A stretch of DNA of 64,000 nt. It comes from Helicobacter saguini. GTDB lineage: Bacteria; Campylobacterota; Campylobacteria; Campylobacterales; Helicobacteraceae. Positions 7,438 to 17,865 of the stretch are shown in pieces (position 1 is the stretch's first letter; each line of letters opens with the position of its first letter). Position numbers and translations under genes: made by a program. The stretch lies in assembly GCF_000762875.2 (NCBI RefSeq), contig NZ_JRMP02000010.1, positions 1 through 64,000 on the forward strand, written 5' to 3'. Below the pieces are notes generated by a model. That model ran no database searches, was not told the DNA's origin, and saw only the letters and a list, made by a program, of their open reading frames with translations.

Positions 7438-8130
7438 TTGATAGATTCAATTATTCAATTCGTGCTTGATACTATCGAGTATTTGGGCTATTTTGGCATA
7501 TTTATTTTGATGGCTATAGAATCTTCTATATTGCCACTGCCTAGTGAAATCGTGATGATTCCTGCAGGATATTTAGCGTTTCAAGGGAAAATGAATATGG
7601 TTTTGGCAATAATGGCAGGGACTTTTGGCTCGCTAGCAGGCGCGCTTTGTAACTACTATATTGCAATTAAGCTTGGTAGAATCTTCGTTACTAAGTATGG
7701 AAAATACTTTTTTATGAAAGAGAGTAGCCTTGAAAAAACGGAGAAGTTTTTTAATCGTCATGGCGAAATTAGCACATTCATAGGACGGCTAATCCCTGTG
7801 GTGCGGCATTATATCTCACTCCCTGCTGGCTTGGCTCGTATGAGTTTGGCTAGGTTTTGCATTTTTACGCTTTTGGGTGCGGGGATTTGGGTTAGTATTT
7901 TAAGTTTTTTTGGATATTATTTGGGCGTTACTTTTGGAGATTCTAGCGCTTTAAATATAGAAGAAATCGCAAATGCTTTTGGTAAGGGGCAAAAAGATTC
8001 TATGCAGCTAGGCATAAAGCAAGATATGCGAATTATAGGCATTTACACACTTCTTGGCGTCTTTATCGTAGGCTGTGTGTATGTGATATGGTGGAAATTT
8101 TTCCGCAAAAAAGATTCTAAGGATGTTTAG
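7438..8130 (+). CDS. DedA-family inner membrane protein
   Basis: About 230 residues if translation starts at TTG 7438, which follows AAAAGG (7425-7430) and gives the usual DedA N terminus (MIDSIIQFVLDTIEYLGYFG). An ATG at 7393 in the same frame would add 15 residues but lacks a ribosome site. It shows the family motif E-x-x-x-x-P-x-P-S-E (ESSILPLPSE), the re-entrant loop glycines, and FxGRxxPxxRxxxxxxAG (FIGRLIPVVRHYISLPAG). DedA proteins flip or transport lipids such as undecaprenyl phosphate or phosphatidylethanolamine and maintain envelope homeostasis; which substrate applies here is unknown. The 3' end overlaps the next gene. Confidence 0.88.
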   Translation: MIDSIIQFVLDTIEYLGYFGIFILMAIESSILPLPSEIVMIPAGYLAFQGKMNMVLAIMAGTFGSLAGALCNYYIAIKLGRIFVTKYGKYFFMKESSLEKTEKFFNRHGEISTFIGRLIPVVRHYISLPAGLARMSLARFCIFTLLGAGIWVSILSFFGYYLGVTFGDSSALNIEEIANAFGKGQKDSMQLGIKQDMRIIGIYTLLGVFIVGCVYVIWWKFFRKKDSKDV

Positions 8131-8446
8131 GGATTTTGAAAATATAGAATCTAGCAATTTAGATTCTAAAAGCAAGGCGTTTCTTAGCATTGATATTGCT
8201 TTTGCTCTTGTGATTATGTCGTTAGGTTTTGTGATTTTATTATATGTGCAAAGTGATATAGCAAAAGTTTTGCAAAATAATGATATACAAAAAATTAGTG
8301 AATCTAATCTATCCTTAAAACAGATTCTAAACACCAAAGGGCAAACGCAAACACTAACAACGCAAAGCGGAAGGCAAGTAGCAGTCGAATTTTTCACAAC
8401 CAACACAAATGAGATAACCTTGCATTATTATAAGGTGCTAGACTAA
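8123..8446 (+). CDS. small single-span membrane protein, unknown function
   Basis: 107 residues; ATG 8123 overlaps the end of dedA by 8 bases and has AAGG just upstream, so the two are probably co-translated. After a short IES/DSK-rich N terminus comes one transmembrane helix (about 26-47, AFLSIDIAFALVIMSLGFVI) and a polar C-terminal domain ending HYYKVLD. The topology resembles pseudopilin-like proteins, but the classical GFTLIE motif is absent. No family assigned. Confidence 0.6.
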   Translation: MFRDFENIESSNLDSKSKAFLSIDIAFALVIMSLGFVILLYVQSDIAKVLQNNDIQKISESNLSLKQILNTKGQTQTLTTQSGRQVAVEFFTTNTNEITLHYYKVLD

Positions 8447-8448
8447 AG

Positions 8449-11015
8449 TTAGAAATCAAGGCTTACGCTTACCCAGTAGTTGCGTCCGGGGATTAGGCTT
8501 TGGTAGCGGTTTGCTATGCCTTGTCCATTTGGTAAGGTATTTGATGGATTTGCATACATAATAAAGTCGGTGAATTTTTGGTCAAATAAGTTATTTATCA
8601 TAAAATTTAGCGTCCATTTATTATCAAATTTATAGCTAGTGCCTAAATCTACTAAGTTTATGGGTTTAAAATATTGACCGATTGCTTCCATTTCTCTATC
8701 TTGGGCGACTGAAGTTTTTGTAGGTGTCATAAATTTCCCTACATAGCGTAAATATATATCAAATGCGTTTAGTTTATAGCTTAGCTTCATTGTTAAAGTG
8801 TGTGCTGGGACTTTATTTAGCGGCATTCCTTTTGAGTTTCCACTTAGTTGTTCTGTGTGTAAAAAGCTATATGTGGTATCAAAGCCTATACCTAAAATGC
8901 GTTTCATATTAGCAGCAAGCTCTAGCCCAGCACTCATAGCTCTATCCACATTATCACTAACGCTACAAGTGGTAGCTCCAACATTACAAGTTTGCCCATT
9001 TGGCATAAGTGTGCCGGGACTATAACTTGTGCTTCGTATCGCATTTATAAAATCAGTATAGAATCCTGTCGCACTTACAAAGACATATTCTGTATCACTT
9101 ATTAAACTTAGCTCATAATTCCAACTATTCTCAGGCTGTAAATTTATATTTCCATAATTATATGTATTTGTTGTTCCGCTACTATTAATTGAAAAGCCAT
9201 CATATAGCAATGCCATATTAGGCGTTAAAAAACCACTTGCAATACCAAATTTTATGGTTAAAATATCAAGCGGAGAATAATTTACATAGAATCTTGGATT
9301 AGGACTAAACTTATTCCCACGACCATTTGATAGATTCAAATAATTTAAACGCAAACCTAAATTTGTGCTTATAGAATCATTTATGATATATTCACCTTCT
9401 GCAAAGATAGCTAGTAGATTTTGATGTAGGTTTGTGCCACTTAGCATTTGCTCACTTGTTACCTTTTTTCTAAGGCTTTCAAACTCGTAATACACACCTG
9501 CATTAGCAATGATTGTCCCCCACGTGTTTAAATCATAGTCATTTACCCAGTTGCTATTTAGCACAAGTCTATCATTTTGCTGAAAAGCCCTGCTTGGGTC
9601 ATTTAGCTGTCCTGCCGAAGTAGCAGTCGTATCCCACACTATCGGTAGCCAAATATTACCTAGTGTGCCATTTGCCGCTGTGCCTAGCTGGTGTGGGAGC
9701 TGAAGCGTATTTACATATTGCATATATGTATTTATTTTACCAAAGTCGTAATTTCCATCGTGATTTAGTATTAGATTTGTTTTATAAAACTCACGCACAA
9801 GGGTTACCGCCGCCCCACTTGTATTCATAGAACCCATAAGATTCCAATTTAGCTCACCATCAAAGTAAAAGCTATTTTTAGAATCTAAAATATATGTAAG
9901 CCTTGTGCCGATATTAGCTGTCCTATAACCTGTAGGAGACCATGAAATATATGGGTTATTTCTAGCATTATTACTTTCTCGCTGTGGGTCATAGCCATTT
10001 ACATCGCGTTTCCAAAAGCTATTTTGCTCTCCACCTTTATATGCAGCACGCAGGTTTATACCAAATACATTTTTGATTATAGGGATATTTACATAGCCAT
10101 TTGCACCATATTGATTACCCCAAGTGGCGTTATCTTCTTGTATCCGCATATCTGTCATTACATTTCCTGTAATCTTATCAGGCATTTTTTTTGTGATAAT
10201 ATTGATAACGCCGCCCATCGCATCGCTACCATAAAGCAGTGAAGCAGGTCCGCGTATCACCTCTATTCGCTCTATCATTGATACAGGTGGCATAAATACG
10301 CTTTGTGGCTCAATACCACGTCCGCCAAAGCCTTGCGAAGTGTTTTGACGTTTTCCATCGATTAGAATCAATGTGTATCCACTACCAAGCCCACGCATAG
10401 AAATAACGCTTTGTCCTGTTTTATCAATAGTCGTAGCCACGCCTGGCACCTCTTGCAAGGCATCGCCTAAATCGCGGATAGGACGGCTAGTTAGCTCCTC
10501 TTGTGGCACGATAGAAATGGTGGCTGGGGCATTTCTAATATCTTGCTGGTAACCACTAGCAGTAGTAACCGTAGTCGCTGTAACGGCGTCAAGGCGGTAG
10601 GTTTTGGCTTCGCTTTGCTTTGTATCTTGCGTTGTTTCACTTGTGTTTTCACTTGTGGCTTGTGCTTGCTCGGTGTTTGCTGTGTTTGTCGTTGTTTGCG
10701 AAGTTTCGTTGTCCGCTAGGGTTAGAATCTTAGAATCTAACGTGGCTAACTTTAATAAGTCATTGCGAGAAATTTCGTGGCAATCTACATTCTTGCATTT
10801 TATAGAATCTTTTGAGCTAGATTCTACAATGCGTTTAGATTCTATAAAATCTTTAGAGTTTGCCTTGCCTAAAACGCGTGCGTTACTCTCTCTCTCTCTC
10901 TCTCGTAATCACCAGGTGATTTTAAAATATTTAATTCTTTATTTGCACCAGAATACATTATTTCATTTAGTGAAATAATACCAAGCAATATAATTGAAAA
11001 TTTACTAATTTTCAT
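8449..11015 (-). CDS. TonB-dependent outer membrane receptor, out of frame at a (CT)n tract
   Basis: The plug and barrel read continuously from about 10885 down to 8449 (plug: SVISMRGLGSGYTLILIDGKR, GSDAMGGVINII; barrel end VSVSLDF with terminal Phe). The initiating ATG with an AAGGAG site lies at 11015 and encodes a signal peptide (MKISKFSIILLGIISLNE). Between them lies a 19-base CT/GA repeat (10886-10904). With 19 bases the ATG frame ends at once in TAA; 17 or 23 bases would join both frames. The receptor is therefore off in this assembly. The barrel resembles ferric-siderophore or haem receptors. The spacer between signal peptide and plug is full of DSK/IES words. A TATAAT box overlapped by a Fur-like palindrome precedes it. 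Confidence 0.85.
10759..10788. repeat. REP-like palindrome inside the TonB receptor gene
   Basis: Starts GTCATTGCGAG, has a short AAATTTCG centre and ends GGCAATCTAC, with arms that pair through TTGC/GCAA. It encodes part of the spacer before the plug (CHEISRND). Five relatives occur in this window. Confidence 0.5.
10886..10904. repeat. (CT)9C dinucleotide tract, probable phase switch
   Basis: Nineteen bases of alternating C and T inside the 5' part of the leftward TonB receptor gene. Its present length puts start and body in different frames. Loss of one unit or gain of two restores a complete receptor. Confidence 0.9.
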
Positions 11016-11033
11016 ACTTTCTCCTTAAAATTG

Positions 11034-11050
11034 ATAATGAAAACATTATA
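11034..11050 (-). promoter_or_regulatory. TATAAT box overlapped by Fur-like palindrome
   Basis: On the - strand TATAAT (11045-11050) lies about 20 bases before the AAGGAG of the TonB receptor. It is covered by ATAATG-AAAA-CATTAT (11034-11049), a perfect 6-bp inverted repeat similar to half of a Fur box. Iron repression is inferred from this and from the gene's type. Confidence 0.45.
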
Positions 11051-11203
11051 TTATTTATTAAAATTTTTGTATAGAATTTTAATAATTAATCTTATACAAT
11101 TTTAGATAATGTTACAAAAATACCCTAATTTTAGATTGAATAACATAAAATACAACATTTTATCGTTATAATTCCACAAATATAGAATCTAAAAAGTAGC
11201 GAA

Positions 11204-12961
11204 ATGAAAGAGATATTTTATAAGTATAAATTTTATATTGTTTCAAGCCTTTGGGTTGTGGTGGGCGTGCTTGTTACGCTTTTAATCCTAGAAGATAAAA
11301 GCATTGAAGTATCACTGCCAGAGCTTAAAAAAATCGCGCAAGAACACGACATTAACGAGATTTCCTTTGATAGCAAGTTTGGGTATTTTTACGATGATTC
11401 TAATCATATTTACCGCCTGCCTTTAGAATCTTTATTAGTTAGCGAAAATGCGCAAATTGATGGGCAGATTCTAAACCTTTCTTACCTTAATTTGTCCTTT
11501 AAAAACACGCCAAAAATCACTACAAAACTCCCTTTGAGTGTTAAGATTCTAATCGCATTAGCCATTATTATCGCGCCTATTTTTGAATACAAACATTTGA
11601 TAGAAAAAAAGAAAAAAGAGCGTCTAATACGCCGTGCAAACGAGATTATCGCTAATAAACACCGCGAACACAAACTCCAGATTCTAAGCGATACGCCACG
11701 CAAAAACGATATGAGCCTAAATATCGAGCCGCTTAAAAGTAGCGTGAAATTTAGCGATGTAGCCGGCATTAGCGATGTGAAAGACGATTTGCTAGAGATT
11801 GTCGATTATCTAAAAAATCCTAAAAAATATCAAGATTTGGGAATCTATCCGCCAAAGGGCGTGTTGCTTGTAGGAGCGCCGGGCGTGGGTAAAACGATGA
11901 TTGCAAAGGCGATTGCTGGGGAGTGTGGTGTGCCGTTTTTCTACCAGAGTGGTAGTTCATTCGTGCAGATGTATGTGGGCGTGGGAGCGCAACGTGTGCG
12001 TGATTTATTTGCCCGTGCGCGCGCAAATGCCCCTAGCATTATTTTTATCGATGAGATTGACGCGATAGGAAAAACGCGTAGCGGAGATTCTAACAATCAC
12101 GAGTGGGAATCGACCTTAAATGAACTGCTGACCGAAATGGATGGCTTTAGCGAGCAAAGTGGGATAATCGTCATTGCCGCGACAAATCGCGCTGAAGTCA
12201 TTGACAAGGCGTTGTTGCGTAGCGGTCGGTTTGATAGGCGGATTTTCGTTGATTTGCCAAATATTAAGGAGCGTGAAGATATTTTGCGAGTGCATTTGCG
12301 AAATAGGGCGCATAACCTTGATTTGCACGAGATTGCAAAGCTTTGCGTTGGCTTTAGTGGGGCAAATTTGGCTAGTCTTGTCAATGAAGCCGCCCTTAAC
12401 GCGTTGCGGCACAATCGTGCTGAAATCACAATGCAAGATATTCTAGATTCTAGTGATAAGGTGATGTTTGGCAAACGCCGAAAGTCCGCATTAAGCGAAC
12501 AGCAAAAGGAAATTATGGCGATTTATAACGCGGCGAAGGCTATTTCAAAATACTGGTTTAGCCCTGATTTTCAAAAGATTTCGCTAATGCAGATTCCACA
12601 AAGTATAAAAATTGATGAAAATAGCCTTCGTAGCGACCTTATTTCGCAGATTAAAATTGCTTTGAGTGGCTATATTGCGCTCGAAGTAAATGGCTTAGAA
12701 TCTTCGACCATAGCAAAAGTGGATTTAGAATCAGCCAAACACGTCGCGCGTAAAATGTGCGTAGAATACGGCATGGCAGAGCATTTGATAACGGACGAAG
12801 AAGATGAGCTAGAAATCTTAGAATCTACTTTAAATGAGCATCGCGACTTTATCATTAGCAACCGCGAAAATATCCATAAAATCGCAAGGATTCTAATAAA
12901 TGAGGAAAAAATTAGCAAGGAAAAAATCGCCCTTATTCTAAACGGCGAAGAGAGTTTTTAG
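11204..12961 (+). CDS. FtsH-like membrane AAA ATPase lacking the zinc protease motif
   Basis: 585 residues laid out like FtsH: transmembrane segments at about 12-28 and 109-126 flanking a small periplasmic domain, then an AAA domain with Walker A GAPGVGKT (224-231), Walker B IIFIDEID (279-286) and the second region of homology ([20 protein letters not shown]). Where FtsH has the zinc motif HEAGH, this protein has YNAAK (441-445), so it cannot be a zinc protease. The C-terminal domain remains, including [10 protein letters not shown]. Helicobacter and Campylobacter carry such an FtsH relative beside true FtsH; I infer an unfoldase or pseudo-protease regulator role. It is followed by mraY. Confidence 0.85.
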   Translation: MKEIFYKYKFYIVSSLWVVVGVLVTLLILEDKSIEVSLPELKKIAQEHDINEISFDSKFGYFYDDSNHIYRLPLESLLVSENAQIDGQILNLSYLNLSFKNTPKITTKLPLSVKILIALAIIIAPIFEYKHLIEKKKKERLIRRANEIIANKHREHKLQILSDTPRKNDMSLNIEPLKSSVKFSDVAGISDVKDDLLEIVDYLKNPKKYQDLGIYPPKGVLLVGAPGVGKTMIAKAIAGECGVPFFYQSGSSFVQMYVGVGAQRVRDLFARARANAPSIIFIDEIDAIGKTRSGDSNNHEWESTLNELLTEMDGFSEQSGIIVIAATNRAEVIDKALLRSGRFDRRIFVDLPNIKEREDILRVHLRNRAHNLDLHEIAKLCVGFSGANLASLVNEAALNALRHNRAEITMQDILDSSDKVMFGKRRKSALSEQQKEIMAIYNAAKAISKYWFSPDFQKISLMQIPQSIKIDENSLRSDLISQIKIALSGYIALEVNGLESSTIAKVDLESAKHVARKMCVEYGMAEHLITDEEDELEILESTLNEHRDFIISNRENIHKIARILINEEKISKEKIALILNGEESF

Positions 12962-12978
12962 AATCCATAAAAATAGGA

Positions 12979-12994
12979 TAGAATCTAGATTCTA
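12979..12994. repeat. palindrome TAGAATCTAGATTCTA
   Basis: A perfect 16-bp palindrome in the spacer between the FtsH-like gene and mraY. The same sequence occurs at 16787, 22226, 32641 and 60272, always between genes. Confidence 0.8.
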
Positions 12995-13048
12995 AAATAG
13001 GTTTAGTTTAAAACCAAAACTATAAATTCCATAACTTTAAGGGCAAGA

Positions 13049-14119
13049 ATGTTATACGAACTTTACGCACATGGCTTATCAAATATCGCTATTTTCAAAT
13101 ACATCACATTTCGCGCTGGACTAGCTTTCTTTATCGCATTTTTGCTTTGTGTGTTTTTAATGCCGCATTTCATAGCGTGGGCGAAAAGCAAAAAGGCAAG
13201 CCAGCCTATTTCAGATTCTATAAAAGCACACGAAAATAAGAAAGATACGCCAACAATGGGCGGCTTAGTCTTCGTGTTTTCCGCGATTATGGCTAGTCTT
13301 TTAACCGCGCGGCTTGATAATTCTTTCGTGCATATCGGGCTAACCACGCTCCTTGCTTTTATGCTAATCGGGGCTCGCGATGATTATATGAAAATCTCAG
13401 CTAGAAAAAACGCTGGAATGAAGTCCCGCACGAAGTTTGCCTTGCTCGCATTAGTCGCAATTGTGCTAAGCACATGGCTATACTACGCCGGGCTAAATAT
13501 GGAATTTTACGTGCCAATGATAAAAAGCGCAATCCTTGATTTAAGCGGCTTTCCAGCCCTATTTATCGCCTTTTGGGTGCTAGTCTTTCTCTCCACGACA
13601 AACGCGGTCAATGTCACAGACGGACTTGACGGACTAGCGACAATCCCTAGCATTTGCGTCCTTTTCAGCCTTAGCGTGTTCGTGTATGTGGGGGGCAACG
13701 CGGAAATTTCAAAATACCTGCTTTGGCCACATATCGCGGACAGCGGCGAAGTAATGGTGTTAAGCCTTGCAATGATAGGCGCACTCTTTGGCTTTTTGTG
13801 GTATAACTGCCATCCTGCCGAAGTTTTCATGGGTGATAGCGGCAGCCTTGCACTTGGCGGATTTATCGCATTTTGCGCGATTGTGTCTAAGAATGAAATT
13901 TTGCTAATCTTAATGGGACTTGTTTTTGTAATTGAAACAATTTCAGTGATTTTGCAAATCGGTAGCTACAAATTGCGTCACAAACGCATTTTCCTAATGG
14001 CGCCAATCCACCACCACTTTGAAGTGAAAGGCTGGGCGGAGAATAAAATCATCGTTCGCTTTTGGATAATCGCAATTTTGAGTAATATCATCGCGTTGAT
14101 TACGTTAAAAATAAGGTAA
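13049..14119 (+). CDS. mraY: phospho-N-acetylmuramoyl-pentapeptide transferase MraY
   Basis: 356 residues and about ten transmembrane segments. It transfers phospho-MurNAc-pentapeptide to undecaprenyl phosphate, making lipid I, in the inner membrane. Family motifs are intact: DTPTMGG near the N terminus, the aspartate-rich [22 protein letters not shown] and the HHH loop in [16 protein letters not shown] 13049 follows AAGGGCAAGA. It lies four bases before trpE, so the two are probably co-transcribed although functionally unrelated; murD, a common neighbour in the family, is absent. Confidence 0.96.
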   Translation: MLYELYAHGLSNIAIFKYITFRAGLAFFIAFLLCVFLMPHFIAWAKSKKASQPISDSIKAHENKKDTPTMGGLVFVFSAIMASLLTARLDNSFVHIGLTTLLAFMLIGARDDYMKISARKNAGMKSRTKFALLALVAIVLSTWLYYAGLNMEFYVPMIKSAILDLSGFPALFIAFWVLVFLSTTNAVNVTDGLDGLATIPSICVLFSLSVFVYVGGNAEISKYLLWPHIADSGEVMVLSLAMIGALFGFLWYNCHPAEVFMGDSGSLALGGFIAFCAIVSKNEILLILMGLVFVIETISVILQIGSYKLRHKRIFLMAPIHHHFEVKGWAENKIIVRFWIIAILSNIIALITLKIR

Positions 14120-14123
14120 GGAA

Positions 14124-16151
14124 ATGAAAAAAAAATCTTTTGTGGATTCTAGGGATTTAGATTCGGTTGTTTCTAAGCTTTTAGGGGATTCTTTAGCGGA
14201 TTCTAAAGGGCGTTTAGATTCTATGGAATCGGCGGATTCTAAGGGGCTTTTGAGCTTTAAAAGGGTGAATGCGAATATGCACACTGCATTGTCTTTGTAT
14301 AAGTTTTTTAAGGCGAAATTTTTATTAGAATCTGCTTCGCTTCAAAGTGGCAAAGGGCGGTATTCTATTATTGTTTTAAGCACAAATTTTATGCTGGTGA
14401 AAGATAGTTTAGAATCTAAATTTATGGAATCTAAAAAAGCTAATTCCCCCCTCCCTTGCGTTAGGGTGGGCGATGGAGGGTGGGTTAATGACCACGAAAA
14501 TATAGAATCTAAAAGCAAAAAAAATTCTAAAAAAGCTAACTTTATAGAATCAGATTCTATAGAATCTAATGTTGCGAATTCTAATGCCGAAAAAAAATAC
14601 ACATATTTTTACAAAGATTCTAAAAAAAGTTATGATTTATGTAACTTAGATAGCTATAAAGTTCTACCACCGATTTTAAAACATATAAAAGAAAAAATAC
14701 AGAATCTAGATTCTAAAGATTCCAAAAATATAGAATCTAAACACACAAAAAACTCTAAAAATCCTAATAATCGTCATATTGAGTGTAGCGAAATATCTAC
14801 TAAAAATTCCAAAAATCATAATTTTATAGAATCTAAAACAAAACTAGATTCCATAAAAAACTCTAAAAATCCTAACTTTATAGAATCTAAATTAGATTCT
14901 AAGCACACATCTTCGCCCACAACAACAAAAGATTCTATAGAATCTAAACTCGACTTTCTAACCCTAGCCACGATGTTTCGTCAAATGTATCCAAATTTGC
15001 CACAAGAATTGCAAGATTTGCCCTTGCCCTTTGGTGGTTTAGGCTATGTGGCTTATGAATTTTTTAGTGAATGCGAAAACATAACATTTAGCAAAAACGC
15101 CCTGTATGACGCACCAGAGGCTATTTTAGCGTTCCCAAAAGAGTGCATTATTTTTGACCATTTTTTTGATGAGGCATATATCGTTGTATCTGCGTTTAAA
15201 GGGGGCGAATTTGACACGCAAAAGAGATTGCAAAATATAGAATCTAAAATGCAAAAAGTTAGAAATATTAAAACCATAGAATCTAAAAAGTTAGAATCTA
15301 AAATTCTTTATGAAGATTCTAAAGAATGGTATAAAAAGTATGTAAAAGTTATAAAAAATGAAATTTATAAAGGCACTTTTTTGCAGTGCGTTTTAAGCCG
15401 CGCTATGAGCATTCAAAGTAACCTAAATCCGCTTAGCTTTTATGAAAAACTGCGGCGAAATAACCCTAGTCCTTATATGTATTTCCTTGATTTCGGCGAT
15501 TTTAAGATTATCGGGGCTAGTCCTGAGGTCATGCTAAAGTGCAAAAATGGCGTGCAAACGCTGCGTCCTATTGCGGGGACTAGGCGGCGGGGTGCGACTT
15601 TAAGTGAAGATAATGCGTTGGCAAATGAATTATTAAACGATGAAAAGGAGAGTGCGGAGCATTTGATGCTGGTTGATTTAGGGCGAAATGACATCGGCAG
15701 GAGTGCAAGTCCGGGGAGTGTGAAAATTGATGCGTTTCGCGTGATTGAGCGGTATTCAAGCGTTATGCACATCGTTTCGCAGGTGAGTGGCGAGATTGCG
15801 GCGGACAAAAATGTGAATGATTGTTTTAAGGCGTGTTTTCCGGCTGGGACGATTAGTGGTGCGCCAAAAATTGAGGCAATTTCAAAGCTTGAGCTTTACG
15901 AAACCCATGCGCGTGGGATTTATTCGGGTGCGATTTTGTATTTTACGCGAAATGGCGACTTAGATTCTGCGATTACCTTGCGTAGTTGTGTTTATAAAGG
16001 TATTCATTCTCAAAATGCCGAGAATCTAGGGATATATTATTTACAAGCCGGCGCTGGAATCGTAATAGATTCTAATGAGGAAGCCGAATACCTAGAAACA
16101 TGCAAAAAAATGCAAGCCTTGCGTGAAATATTAATAGACATAAAAGGGTAA
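14124..16151 (+). CDS. trpE: anthranilate synthase component I, with low-complexity inserts
   Basis: 675 residues against about 500 in relatives. Native blocks are LLSFKRVNANMHTALSLYKF to about 90, GGLGYVAYEFF near 305, and the chorismate-binding domain from about 410, with GTFLQCVLSR, PIAGTRRRG, LVDLGRNDIGR, VMHIVSQVSGE and FPAGTISGAPK. Residues 6-42, 95-158 and 192-275 are Asp/Glu-Ser-Lys-rich inserts built from AGATTCTA/TAGAATCT. They also contain a CCCTCCC element (14443) and a REP-like sequence (14772). Aminodeoxychorismate synthase PabB is the alternative; LLES and GRYSII in the N-terminal part favour TrpE. The start ATG is followed by A9, a possible slippage site. Confidence 0.8.
   Translation: MKKKSFVDSRDLDSVVSKLLGDSLADSKGRLDSMESADSKGLLSFKRVNANMHTALSLYKFFKAKFLLESASLQSGKGRYSIIVLSTNFMLVKDSLESKFMESKKANSPLPCVRVGDGGWVNDHENIESKSKKNSKKANFIESDSIESNVANSNAEKKYTYFYKDSKKSYDLCNLDSYKVLPPILKHIKEKIQNLDSKDSKNIESKHTKNSKNPNNRHIECSEISTKNSKNHNFIESKTKLDSIKNSKNPNFIESKLDSKHTSSPTTTKDSIESKLDFLTLATMFRQMYPNLPQELQDLPLPFGGLGYVAYEFFSECENITFSKNALYDAPEAILAFPKECIIFDHFFDEAYIVVSAFKGGEFDTQKRLQNIESKMQKVRNIKTIESKKLESKILYEDSKEWYKKYVKVIKNEIYKGTFLQCVLSRAMSIQSNLNPLSFYEKLRRNNPSPYMYFLDFGDFKIIGASPEVMLKCKNGVQTLRPIAGTRRRGATLSEDNALANELLNDEKESAEHLMLVDLGRNDIGRSASPGSVKIDAFRVIERYSSVMHIVSQVSGEIAADKNVNDCFKACFPAGTISGAPKIEAISKLELYETHARGIYSGAILYFTRNGDLDSAITLRSCVYKGIHSQNAENLGIYYLQAGAGIVIDSNEEAEYLETCKKMQALREILIDIKG
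14443..14486. repeat. CCCTCCC/GGGTGGG element inside trpE
   Basis: ATTCCCCCCTCCCTTGC is followed by AGGGTGGGC and GGAGGGTGGG, so C-rich and G-rich halves can pair. It encodes NSPLPCVRVGDGGW within the second trpE insert. A close copy lies in the GT8 gene at 45993-46034. Confidence 0.6.
14772..14800. repeat. REP-like palindrome inside trpE
   Basis: Begins CGTCATATTGAG, continues TGTAGCGAAATATCTAC. It encodes RHIECSEIST inside the third trpE insert. Confidence 0.5.
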
Positions 16152-16153
16152 AA

Positions 16154-16771
16154 ATGAAAGTATTGTTATTGTGTAGCTTTTTTATTATTTTTGTGGCTTG
16201 TGTAGCTGAGCAAAAAAATTTGCAAAGTAAGCAAGATTCTATAACAACACAAAAAAATCCATTTATTAGCACAAAAGAATTAGAAAACAAAGAAAAAGAA
16301 GAGGAAAGCCAAACACAAAAAGAGTTTAAAAAACAGCTGAAGGAAAAAGTAAGTGAATACAAGAAAAAATGCGATAAAAAAGATGGCGTGTATTGCTTAA
16401 AATTAGCTAGTGCTTATGAAATTTTGAATGAAAAAAGTGATATAGAAATCAAAGAAATACATAAAAAAGCTTTTGAATATAACACTAATGATTGCGAAAA
16501 TGGCGACATGAATGCGTGTGTGGGCTTAGGCAGTGCGTTTGAGAGTGGTGAAGTAGTAAAAAAAGATTTACAAAAAGCAAAGGAGCTATATAAAAAATCT
16601 TGCGATAATAAATTAGCACTTGGATGTTTGAATCTAGGGCTTTTGCTAAGTGATTGCACTGCGTGCAATGAAGATTCTAAAAGTAAAAAAGAAGCCTTGC
16701 CGTTTTTTATAAAAGCATGTGAATATGGTAATAATAACGCGTGTGCAATAATCAATAAAAATATTAAATAA
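16154..16771 (+). CDS. Sel1-repeat lipoprotein, cysteine-rich (Hcp-like)
   Basis: 205 residues. A signal peptide ends in a lipobox (IIFVAC, Cys17), followed by a Lys/Glu-rich linker. From about 74 come Sel1-type helical repeats with paired cysteines: KKCDKKDGVYCLKLASAYE, DCENGDMNACVGLGSAFESG, KSCDNKLALGCLNLG and KACEYGNNNACAIINK. This is the pattern of Helicobacter cysteine-rich proteins, which are secreted or surface-exposed and bind host or peptidoglycan-related ligands in characterised cases. The number of repeats is small. ATG 16154 follows AAAAGGG and is two bases after the trpE stop, suggesting shared transcription. Confidence 0.82.
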   Translation: MKVLLLCSFFIIFVACVAEQKNLQSKQDSITTQKNPFISTKELENKEKEEESQTQKEFKKQLKEKVSEYKKKCDKKDGVYCLKLASAYEILNEKSDIEIKEIHKKAFEYNTNDCENGDMNACVGLGSAFESGEVVKKDLQKAKELYKKSCDNKLALGCLNLGLLLSDCTACNEDSKSKKEALPFFIKACEYGNNNACAIINKNIK

Positions 16772-16786
16772 TAAAGAGAAATTTTA

Positions 16787-16802
16787 TAGAATCTAGATTC
16801 TA
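16787..16802. terminator. palindrome TAGAATCTAGATTCTA between convergent genes
   Basis: The 16-bp palindrome lies between the Sel1 lipoprotein and corA; its right end (CTA) is the corA stop codon. The position suggests a bidirectional end-of-transcript signal, which is inference. Confidence 0.55.
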
Positions 16803-17765
16803 CAACCAGCCCTTTTTCTTAAAGGCGATGACGGGTAAAATGGTTGAAATTATCATCAAAATTATAACGATAGGATAGCCGTATTCCCACTTCAATTCTG
16901 GCATTACTTCAAAGTTCATACCATAAATTGTCCCAATTAGCGTTGGGGGCATCATCGCCACCGTGGCGACCGTGAAAAGCTTTATAATCTTATTTTGCTC
17001 GATATTAATCTGGTTTGCTAGTATCGTTTGGATATTATCAAGCACATTTAGCTGGGCTACGTTAAACTCCACAAGCGAGTTCAAATCCTTTAGCACAATA
17101 GTCAAATTTCGCTTAATATCGCTATCAATCTTATCACTTTTTATAAGCGAAGTCATCGCGCGCCGCTTATCAAAAAGGCTGTCACGCACACGCATATTTA
17201 GCTCTTGCAGACTTGAAATCCCTTTTAGCAACCCATCATACGTATGCTCACTTTTTTGCTCCAAAACATTTATACGCAGCTTTCTAGCCTCCTTATCAAT
17301 CCACTCCAAAATATCCGCATCCTTTTCCACACGCACCTCAAACATCTTATCAAGCACGTCATAGCCATCCTCAAAGTTTTTCGGGCTTGCCAAGATTCTA
17401 TTTTGTATATCATCGAAAATCTTAAAATCATTGAATCTAATCGTAAAAAGTATATTTTGCGTCATCATAAAGGTAATCGTTTCATTGACAAGCTTCAATT
17501 CCTCGCCGCTTACTCGCATCAAAAAGTGCGTATTTATCGTAATTGTCGTGTTATCCTCCCAATATCGCGCACTTAGCTCAATTTCCTCACGCTCCTCTTG
17601 CGTTGGAATCTCAAGGTTAAATCGCTTTGAAATATAATTCATCTCATCGCTGCTAGGGTGCAGCAAGTCCATCCACAAAATGTTTTGCGGCAGGATGTTA
17701 TCCTCTGTGTTAAAATTTAGCTTTTGGACAAGACCATTGCTTGCCTTCGTATAAACCCATAGCAT
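16800..17765 (-). CDS. corA: CorA-type magnesium/cobalt transporter
   Basis: 321 residues. A large cytoplasmic alpha/beta and coiled-coil domain precedes two C-terminal transmembrane helices (about 262-282 and 297-316). The selectivity motif YGMNF is present between them, and the protein ends in a basic tail (KKKGWL), as in the family. It mediates passive Mg2+ uptake as a pentamer. ATG 17765 lies behind an AAGGGAAG site. It is convergent with the Sel1 lipoprotein gene and divergent from thiS. Confidence 0.95.
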   Translation of the reverse strand: MLWVYTKASNGLVQKLNFNTEDNILPQNILWMDLLHPSSDEMNYISKRFNLEIPTQEEREEIELSARYWEDNTTITINTHFLMRVSGEELKLVNETITFMMTQNILFTIRFNDFKIFDDIQNRILASPKNFEDGYDVLDKMFEVRVEKDADILEWIDKEARKLRINVLEQKSEHTYDGLLKGISSLQELNMRVRDSLFDKRRAMTSLIKSDKIDSDIKRNLTIVLKDLNSLVEFNVAQLNVLDNIQTILANQINIEQNKIIKLFTVATVAMMPPTLIGTIYGMNFEVMPELKWEYGYPIVIILMIISTILPVIAFKKKGWL

Positions 17766-17865
17766 ACGCTTCCCTTTAGTGTGAATTTAGCCAAAAGTGT
17801 TGCTATTATAACAAATAAAAGCAATTTATGATAGAATCACAATATTTTTTTGCAAAGGATTTGGT

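Noticed and set aside
12097-12474. Open frames on the - strand opposite the FtsH-like ATPase
   Set aside because: They overlap conserved AAA motifs read on the + strand and have no independent support.
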